The notes under the pieces were generated by a model. That model was not told the DNA's origin and made no database searches. It saw only the letters and a list, made by a program, of their open reading frames with translations. A program made the position numbers and the translations under genes. From NCBI GenBank assembly GCA_014529385.2, contig CM043952.1, forward strand, positions 61,702,119-61,766,118: a stretch of DNA of 64,000 nt. Reading direction: 5' to 3'. Positions 56,643 to 64,000 of the stretch are shown here, one piece after another. Numbering within the stretch: position 1 is the stretch's first letter; every line of letters begins with the position of its first letter. The stretch comes from Adiantum capillus-veneris (taxonomy: Eukaryota; Streptophyta; Polypodiopsida; Polypodiales; Pteridaceae).

Positions 56643-57875
56643 CTCCCCCTCGAGCTCTGCATGTCGCAGATTCCAAGCATAGTCCGGAAACGTCGAAGCT
56701 TCTCAGCTGCGAGGGCCTTGGTAAAGATATTCGCTATCTGCTCCTCTGTGCTGACGTAGACCAAGTCGATGTCGCCCGCCAACACTCGCTCTCGAACGTA
56801 GTGGTAATGGACCTCTATGTGCTTGGTCCTGGCATGAAACACTGGGTTCCTAGCCAACTGCATGCTGCTGAGGTTGTCACAGTGGATGACAATCTGCTGG
56901 TCCACCTGTACTCCCAATTCCTCAAGTAATGTGCGTAGCCAAGCTACCTCGCATGCCGAAACTGCTGCACCTCTGTACTCGGCCTCTGTGCTCGATAAAG
57001 CAACCGTAGGCTACTGTTTTGCTGCTCCAAGTAATAGCGGCACTCCCAAAAGAGAACATGAAGCCACTCGTAGATCTCCTATCAACAATGCTACCTGCCC
57101 AATTTGCATCTGTATACCCATACAATGCTAATGGCACATCTGCTGCATAGAAAGATGCGTAGTCAAGAGTCCCTTGCACATACCGAAGTGTGCGTCGTAC
57201 TCCATCCAAATGTGGCTTCCTCGGAAGCTGCATGAACTGACTCTCCAAGCCTAATGTGTAGCTCAAGTCTGGCCTTGTGATAGTCCAGTAGATTAGACTA
57301 CCCACAATCTTCCTGTACATCTTGACATCCTCAACAACATCACCCTTCTCTGCACTCAGCTTTGCATTCACATCCAAGGGAATAGAAATTGGCTTACAAT
57401 CAGCCATACCATACTTTGAAAACATGTCCAAAGCATACTGTCTCTGTGACAGCCATACACCCTCTGGAGTCCCGATCACCTCAATGCCAAGAAAGTAGCG
57501 CAACTTGCCCAAATCTTTCATTTCAAACTCCTCTTTGAGAAGACCCTGCACATGGTCAATCTCCATAGCATTGTCACCCACAATAATAAGGTCATCTACA
57601 TATATGGTAATGACCACAATCCCCACATCACTCTCACGTACATAGAATGAATGATCATCATGAGCTCTTCTAAAACCAATACTGACAAGATACTTGGAAA
57701 TCCTATCAAACCATGCTCTAGAGCCCTGCTTCAAACCATACAAAGCTTTGAGAAGTTTGCATACATAATGTGGGTAACCTGGATCGACATAACCAGGTGG
57801 CTGATCCATATACACTTCCTCTTGCAACTCACAATTCAAGAAGGCATTCTTTACATCCATTGATGCATAATCCAT
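56615..57875 (-). pseudogene. RT and RNase H (element F)
   Basis: The frame 56922-57875 starts at MDVKNAFLN and holds [30 protein letters not shown] (active site YVDD), [18 protein letters not shown] and the RNase H segment [20 protein letters not shown] frameshift near 57010-57020, after TWSSK, ruins the Glu block. The last 100 codons (56615-56917) resume in the correct frame with HCDNLSSMQLARNPVFHART and ANIFTKAL. It is joined to the preceding ORF by a one-base frameshift near 57855. Confidence 0.92.
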
Positions 57876-59623
57876 CCTCTAGATGCAGCCACTGCTATGA
57901 CAGCTCTCACAGTCGTCATCTTTGCCACTGGAGCAAAGGTCTCCTCAAAGTCTATGCCATACGTCTGTGCATAACCCTTTGCGACCAGCCTTGTCTTGTT
58001 ACACTCAATGTTACCATCAGCGTTATGCTTGGTTTTATACACCCATTTACAACCAATAGCTTTCTTGCCACTTGGCAATAACACCAACTCCCATGTGTCG
58101 TTTGCTTCCAATGCAGCCATCTCTTCATTCATTGCATCATCCCAATGCACATTTCCAACTGCATCCTCAAAACATGTGGGCTCCACATCCTGTATCACCT
58201 TAGCCATGTAGGCTTGGTGATGCGCTAGATACCCATCATAAGTCAATTTCTGAACTGGATTTCTGACTTTGTTAGATCTGCGCGGTCCTGGGTCACTCCT
58301 TTGCCCTCTAGCATCTTCTTGTACTTTCCTTACACCAGGTGTCCTGACAGCCGGGATTCCAAATTCCTCATCAAGACTTTGTTCAGAACCATCTAAATCC
58401 ATGTCTACATGTGAAAAACCTAATGATGCATCAGTCATTAAGGGAGGTTCATCAACCTTTTCCTTTCCTTTTCGTGATACATTCCTTGTACCTGCTGGTG
58501 GAGTAACCTGCGTACGTAGTCTACCATTCCATGGCTTCTCAACAGAGCCACGAGAAGACGACTCTTGTGGTCCACTCAAAACCTGTGACTGTGGCCTCAC
58601 ATTTTGTACAACCACATCATCTTTTACATCAGCCCCAATAGTGCCATGTGTATTACTGTACCAGCTGCTCATCTCATCAAAGACTACATCTCTGCTCACT
58701 CGTAATTCTCGTGTAGTAGGATTGTAGCACCTGTACCCCTTTTGTTCAAGGGAATATCCCACAAGAATACATTTCTCTGCTTTAGGATCCAATTTCCTAT
58801 GCAACTCATCTGGTACATGCACGTAAGCTATGCAGCCAAACAATTTCAAGTGTGCCAAATCAGGCTTTGTACCTGTAAACTTTTCCTCAGGCATTACATC
58901 ATGCACCGCAACTGTAGGTGTCCTGTTCATAATGTACACAGCTGTATTTACAGATTCAGCCCAGAAATGATAAGGCATGTTCTTCTCATTCATCAATGCA
59001 TGTGCAACCTCTGCAATGTGCCTGTTTTTCCTTTCTGCGACCCCATTCTGCTGTGGAGTATATCTGCATGTAAACTGCCTGCGTATACCATGCATTCGCA
59101 GAAAATCTGAAAAATCATTGGAGAAGTACTCTCCCCCTCCATCTGACCTCAATGTCTTGATTTGCATATCTGTCTCCTTCTCAATCATGACTTTGAAGTC
59201 CTGAAAGTGACCAAACACTTCACTTTTGTTACGCATGAAGTAGACCCATACTTTCCTTGTATGGTCATCAATGAAAGAGACATAATACATGCAACCATGT
59301 ATACTTGCAGTATCGGTTGGACCCCAAACATCTGTGTGCACCACCTCAAGTGGCTTTTTACATACATTGCGCTCATGTGGAAATGAGCCCTTTGACTGTT
59401 TTCCAAACTGGCATGCTGCACACACTTTATGCATACCATCCACCTTGAATTTGGGCAAACCTTTTACAATCTGTTTTGATTGCATGCTGCGCAATCTCTG
59501 CTCATTGACATGGCCAATGAGTTTGTGCCAAATGTCAACATCAGCCACAACACCTGTGCCCTGTGCAAATAATGCAGCTTTTACCTCAGGCATGTCTACA
59601 TTCAACGTAAACATTCTTCCCAC
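57851..59623 (-). CDS. Integrase and start of RT (element F)
   Basis: 590 open codons. H2C2 domain ([13 protein letters not shown] to CAACQFGKQ, about 32-74), DDE core with [19 protein letters not shown] and [13 protein letters not shown] (about 95-200), the Pol linker, then the RT start ([20 protein letters not shown] and [20 protein letters not shown]). All integrase catalytic residues are present. In the same frame as Gag-protease upstream, from which only a stop at 59699-59701 separates it. Confidence 0.93.
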   Translation of the reverse strand: MGRMFTLNVDMPEVKAALFAQGTGVVADVDIWHKLIGHVNEQRLRSMQSKQIVKGLPKFKVDGMHKVCAACQFGKQSKGSFPHERNVCKKPLEVVHTDVWGPTDTASIHGCMYYVSFIDDHTRKVWVYFMRNKSEVFGHFQDFKVMIEKETDMQIKTLRSDGGGEYFSNDFSDFLRMHGIRRQFTCRYTPQQNGVAERKNRHIAEVAHALMNEKNMPYHFWAESVNTAVYIMNRTPTVAVHDVMPEEKFTGTKPDLAHLKLFGCIAYVHVPDELHRKLDPKAEKCILVGYSLEQKGYRCYNPTTRELRVSRDVVFDEMSSWYSNTHGTIGADVKDDVVVQNVRPQSQVLSGPQESSSRGSVEKPWNGRLRTQVTPPAGTRNVSRKGKEKVDEPPLMTDASLGFSHVDMDLDGSEQSLDEEFGIPAVRTPGVRKVQEDARGQRSDPGPRRSNKVRNPVQKLTYDGYLAHHQAYMAKVIQDVEPTCFEDAVGNVHWDDAMNEEMAALEANDTWELVLLPSGKKAIGCKWVYKTKHNADGNIECNKTRLVAKGYAQTYGIDFEETFAPVAKMTTVRAVIAVAASRGWIMHQWM

Positions 59624-59698
59624 ACATTTGCCCTCTGTGATTAGCTTACAACCATTCTGGAAATCTTCTACATAACAGCCATTCGGATTGAAACGAAC

Positions 59699-60859
59699 CT
59701 ACAAACCCTGCTCAACCATTTGTCCAACAAAAACAAGATTCTTTGTAATGTTTGGGACATGAAGTACATCTGCTAAGTACTTTGATTTCCCACTCTTCGT
59801 ATTTAGAGGTATGTCCCCTACATGAGCAATGGGGTGAGCTGTGTCATCTCCTGTCTGCACATAGCCTGACACATCTAGTTTGCGCATATCTCTAAACCAC
59901 TCTCCACGAGACGTCATGTGATTAGAGGCACCTGAATCCACATACCAAACATCATCTTGGGTGGAATTCTCTGTAGTCATTGTATTCATTACATGCTGCA
60001 TAACAAACATGCGCTCGTTTTTGCTGTCATCTGCATCTCTGTTAGTAGATGCATAGTTGCCCTGTTCTCTCTTTCCACTTGCTTTTCCCTTTGGACAGTC
60101 ACGTGACATGTGACCTCTTTCACCACAAGTCCAACATTCTCTGCTATCTGCAGTATGTTGCTGCCTGCTTGATCCTGCACCACGACCTCTTTGACTCCCC
60201 CTGCCTCGAGACTGGTTTCCCCTGCCACCTGTATTGTTTTGATTTGATTGACCTTCTCGAAATTTGCCCCTGCAACCACTTGGGCCTCGACCATGACCTC
60301 TACCTCTACCTCTGTTGGAGTTAGAATAGAAGGCCTGTTCAGAATTATTTCTGCCATGAGAAGAAGATGTGTCAAGGTTCTTCTCTTCAAGAATAAGCAT
60401 AGAAATCAAATCTTGGAACACGGGGATGTCGTCTCTTGTATTCATGGAAGACCCGAAATGTACATACTCATCTCCTAGACCATCCAAGCATGCACGAACA
60501 ATGTCATCGTCTTCCACTGAGACTTTAATGGATCCAAGAGCCTCGATGATACTCTTGATCTTCAAAGCATAATCATTGATGGAGAGGTTGTTCCTCTTAA
60601 CCTGATTTAGCTCCAACTTTAGTTGAAGCTTCCTAGCCTTGGTGTTCACCTCGAACACTCTGCCTAAGTTTTTCCATGCAATGGCGGGGGTTTCAGCATC
60701 CTGTAGATAGCCCATCATGCCATCTGTGATGCTCATAGAAAGCCAATACATCACTTTGCTCTGGCCTTGTTGCTAGTCCCTCAAAGCTTTTCTTTGTTCT
60801 GCTGTAGCATTTGCCTCGGGAATCTCTGGTAACAATCTGACTAAAACCGTCAGACATCT
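59699..60859 (-). pseudogene. Gag and protease (element F)
   Basis: The open part (59699-60754, 351 codons) has the copia Gag domain (WKNLGRVFEVNTKARKLQL, NDYALKIKSIIEALG), a Gly-Arg rich segment, the knuckle CWTCGERGHMSRDC and protease VWYVDSGASNHMTS with intact DSG. An in-frame TAG at plus 60772-60774 and a frame change near the likely start codon (plus 60857-60859) disable the N-terminus. Gag forms the particle and binds the RNA. Confidence 0.9.
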
Positions 60860-61126
60860 TGAAGCACTAAGACAAAATAGCTGCAATCTGCAAAAACCTG
60901 CAAATCTGTTGAACCTACTATTGTGGTACCTGTAACGCTTTCTACACTCAACGAGTGTCCACAATCAAGCGTACATACAACCACTGTACTTGTATAGTAA
61001 ATCTCTGTGTACTGCACTTTGGAGACCTGTTCAAAAACTTGTACGAAAAACTCGGCATCTGGTCGTGGATTGCGAACGAAGGGATTGTGATGCTCTTGCT
61101 CTCTTAGCCTCTCTTGCCTGCACCAG
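60860..61126 (-). other. 5' leader of element F
   Basis: About 270 bp between PBS and Gag, without features I can name. Confidence 0.7.
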
Positions 61127-61138
61127 GCTCTGATACCA
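61127..61138 (-). other. Primer binding site of element F
   Basis: The minus strand reads TGGTATCAGAGC, a perfect initiator tRNA-Met site, directly next to the LTR. Confidence 0.95.
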
Positions 61139-61459
61139 TGTAAAGAAAGAGGATGCAAGAGAGATACACAAGACAAGCACAAAGCACACAGAGATGGAAA
61201 GCTTCTTCTTCTTCTCTAAGAAAAGAGAGTACAAAATGACTAAGGGCTAAAATTGAAAAGTAGCACATATGTACATGCGGTCACTAAGTGTGAACTCGCT
61301 AGAAGCGTACTAGGCTGGCACTATAAGTGTAGTCCAGCTGTAGAATCACCGGCAGAGATCTTCCGTGTCGGTCACCTAACGCGCCAGTGAGTAAATGCCG
61401 TAAGCGGCCAAGACCCGTAGTGGATGCCAGCTCAAGATGTAGAGCTCGACATCTCAACA
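61139..61459 (-). repeat. 5' LTR of element F
   Basis: Minus strand TGTTGAGATGTCGAGC...CTTTACA. Confidence 0.95.
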
Positions 61460-61616
61460 AGGGAGAGCGTCTACCTTCTTTTGCTCGTAACATCCTTGCT
61501 CCCTCGGTTCACCACAAACTCCCTTCTCCTCCTTGTTCCTTCATTCATGCTCGCCTCTTTGATCTCCCTTTTGCTTGGCTTTGCTCACTCTCGAGGGAGA
61601 GAGTTCCCTCTTGCTT

Positions 61617-61718
<102 letters not shown>

Positions 61719-62194
61719 TATCTCTCCTCCTCTCCTAGATCCTTCTTCTTCCAACGCTCCGCCTCCCCCTCCTTTGTTATAGCTCTTCCCTCCTTTTTCA
61801 TGCAATAAACACTTCCCCTCGTTCCCTTTGTTTCTTCTCCGCATGCACCTCTCATTCTTGCTTCATGCCCCCTCTCTCTTTTAATAGACTTGCCGAATTT
61901 AGCACCAATGGTGCCGTCATTGTGTGAACGTGCCGGTGATGTGGCATGGCCGAAATTTGACCTGCACAATTTTCGGGAGTAGCATCAAACGGAGCGCGAG
62001 GGAATGCTGGGTGTTTTTCCCTTCTTTGCCGTGCTTAGTCCCAGCACGTCATGAGCTCAACTTGGCCCCCCCCGGCACTCGTCTTACTACCGCCCCCGCC
62101 ATGTCCCCTTATTTCCCTCGTCAGTTTCCCATCTACCCTTTTTAAAAACTCTCTTGGGTGGCCTAGCCTTGGTTGCCCTCGGGCATTGGGTGGC

Positions 62195-62690
62195 CAAGCC
62201 TCTTTGTAAGGGCACCACATTTGACATGCATATCGGCCAAGGAACCACCAAGCACAAAATCTTTCTCCAGCATCCCCTGTCGAGCTAGGCATATCCCATA
62301 ATCAATACACTCCATGAGATGACATTTCAGACAAAGAGCTCGTCAAGATCTTTTTGTGCTTTCGTAACGGAACCACATTAGGCATACACTTCATGCTTTT
62401 GTAAAGGTGCCACAGTTGGTATACATATTGGGCAAGGCATTGCTAAGCACAACATCTTTCCCTAGCAACCCCTGTCAAGCAATCTCATCATGAGTTCTGT
62501 TGCTCGTATCAAGAGACGACCTTAAAAGAAATTCCACTCAAGCACTTATTGTGCTCTCTAGAGTGCATCACATTCGGCATACATCTCAACCAAAGCACTA
62601 CTAAAGCATTGTATTAAGCATACTTATTGGCCAAATCATCATCCAAGCACCACATTTGGTATACGCATTGGCCAGGGCATTACCGTGCTT
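62195..62690. repeat. Degenerate tandem repeat
   Basis: Units share (GCACCACATTTGGTATAC)-(CATATTGGCCAAGGCATT)-like blocks followed by AAGCAC; clear starts lie near 62210, 62407, 62565 and 62648. Two units also share the continuation ATCTTTC...CCCCTGTC. Strongly diverged. Confidence 0.6.
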
Positions 62691-62985
62691 CCACAATTGT
62701 TGACCTAAGCAGTGTCGAGCTCCATTTTTGCTTATCGAGCACACGCAACTACCAATGTACTGCAAGTGATGACATTCTGGGACAAGATTCTCCTTGAGCA
62801 CTTATTCTACTGCGTTCAAAACCCTGGCTACATATCAAAACTCCCAGATGGCACACCGATTGAGCAGAACAGACTGGTACGGAACCGGCCCCTCATGAAA
62901 TTTAATCTAGCAATATCTTGGTAACTGTAACTCCAATCACTGATCTAAAAAGACCGACGTGCTCCACAAAGTGAGCAACTCAGCC

Positions 62986-63136
62986 CCATGCATTCACTTC
63001 ATTTATGTCCCCTCATCTGCAGTTGCCCAATCTGATACGAATCTGCAATCACAATAGCTCCATGCATTCACTTCATTTTTGTCCCCTCAATGCTGTAGTT
63101 GCCCAATTCGGTACGGAACTGCAATTCACAGTAGCT
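62986..63136. repeat. 74-77-bp tandem duplication
   Basis: Units start at 62986 and 63060, both CCATGCATTCACTTCATTT, and end TAGCT. Confidence 0.85.
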
Positions 63137-63812
63137 CCAATCAACAAGCCGTAAAGACACTCTGATAGAGCACCTTTAAGCACTATAGTTCTAGATCCTA
63201 AACTCCCATCTGTGCTCACTTTAAGCATACTCCTGTTTAGCATTGTCAAGGTGTTTGTTGGCCCTTTAAAGCCGCATCTCATATATATTAATCGTTAAAC
63301 TCGGTTTATTAACAAGCCCTTATCACTGCTCAATAAATGTGTAGGCTTCAAAGAAGCTTAGCTTGCATTTCTCTGCTATATTTTCCATCATGGAAGCGGA
63401 GCTACATGATAGCAGTGTGATGGAGGTAACAATGGACAAGAAGGCGTCAAGAACCACACATGATCACCCTAATAAAATATATATGGGTGGTATTAAAACA
63501 AGGTTTCTTCTTTTGAACTACTTTGACTCTCAAAGTCCCAATGAGTTTTTAGTTACAAAAAAAATAAAAAAATGTACATGACATAACCAAATACAAAAAG
63601 GTATGTGACATAACAAAAAGGTATGTGGCATAATCAACTACAAAAGTAAGGAAGCAACACTTGAACTTAAGCATGCGCGCATATGGAAGTCTGTTAATGA
63701 GTTGTTTAGTCTCCTTAAGAAAAGAAAAACTAACCTGCAATGAGCTCTCCACATTGTAGTTTTCAATCATCAGTTTCATAGCTCAAATGGTTGATGTAGA
63801 GAGAAACACACA
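63137..63812. other. Unassigned DNA
   Basis: AT-rich. Short open frames only; nothing recognised. Confidence 0.5.
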
Positions 63813-64000
63813 TGTTAACGGGTCACCGCGACGGACGTCTGCAGCATAGCTCTTTTACACTAACATAATGTCAATATGCAAGGGAGCGACTCGGGGTGGG
63901 GCATGGAGACTTAATGAGAGTGTCAATCTCACCAAAGTGAACTCAAGGGCTACTCATTCTACGACAAAATCAAATCAACCACTTCCTAGTCAGACAATCA
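63813..64000 (-). repeat. Partial LTR of the element C family, inverted, cut by window end
   Basis: The reverse complement matches 14879-15068 closely, including CCCCACCCCGAGT and ATTGACATTATGTTAGTG. It ends ...GTTAACA at 63813. No PBS follows, so this is the end of a 3' LTR or a solo LTR. Confidence 0.85.

Larger units (their letters stand above)
56322..61459 (-). mobile_element. Element F: structurally complete Ty1/copia retrotransposon (5.1 kb)
   Basis: Two 321-bp LTRs (56322-56642 and 61139-61459) differ at about five positions by eye, so it is younger than element D. The PBS abuts the 5' LTR (61127-61138) and the polypurine tract GAGGGGGAG (plus 56643-56651) abuts the 3' LTR. Flanks are AGAGA and AGGGA, a target duplication with one mismatch. 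Pol order is Gag, protease, integrase, RT, RNase H. Broken by a few point lesions. Confidence 0.95.

Overview
The window is nuclear DNA from a large, repeat-rich land-plant genome. A vascular plant is likely and a fern is possible, but I cannot fix the species. The evidence is one plant-type intron-containing histone H2A gene, plant-type Ty3/gypsy and Ty1/copia retrotransposons (PBS matching tRNA-Asp and tRNA-iMet), a Tourist-like MITE, and many long (GA)n and (CA)n arrays. H2A is the only host gene I can support with confidence; almost everything else is transposon-derived and most of it is mutated.

Layout: 180-1055, 3' end of a minus-strand chromodomain gypsy element (A). 1251-2493, a tRNA-like SINE head, a 185-bp tandem duplication and microsatellites. 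2554-3138, a MITE with TAA target duplications and a (GA)n core. 3180-4600, microsatellites and a poly-G run. 4767-5514, the H2A gene. 5515-8240, intergenic. 8240-12690, a minus-strand chromovirus (B) without protease. 12984-14057, a dispersed direct repeat and unassigned DNA. 14058-28208, a plus-strand non-chromodomain gypsy element (C) with a foreign insertion at about 25553-27190. 28209-32870, an internal TATA region, a second palindrome cluster and a coiled-coil ORF. 33950-37195, two copia fragments (H minus, G plus). 39231-52592, a complete 13.4-kb gypsy element (D) with two LTRs and a TTTGC target duplication. 52598-56320, intergenic DNA with a possible pseudogene. 56322-61459, a complete copia element (F, minus strand). 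61460-64000, tandem repeats and the edge of an inverted LTR of the C family.

C and D appear to be one lineage with an unusual plan: LTR, tRNA-Asp PBS, long leader, multi-knuckle Gag, protease, RT, RNase H, integrase, then a second retropepsin-like domain followed by W-x-P-K motifs, then an internal copy of the polypurine tract with a TATA box, then a further ORF region. The leader of C carries five copies of a 20-bp palindrome spaced about 280 bp apart. Five more lie in front of the coiled-coil ORF at 30.5 kb. These two observations, the palindrome array and the post-integrase protease, are the strongest candidates for undescribed biology here.
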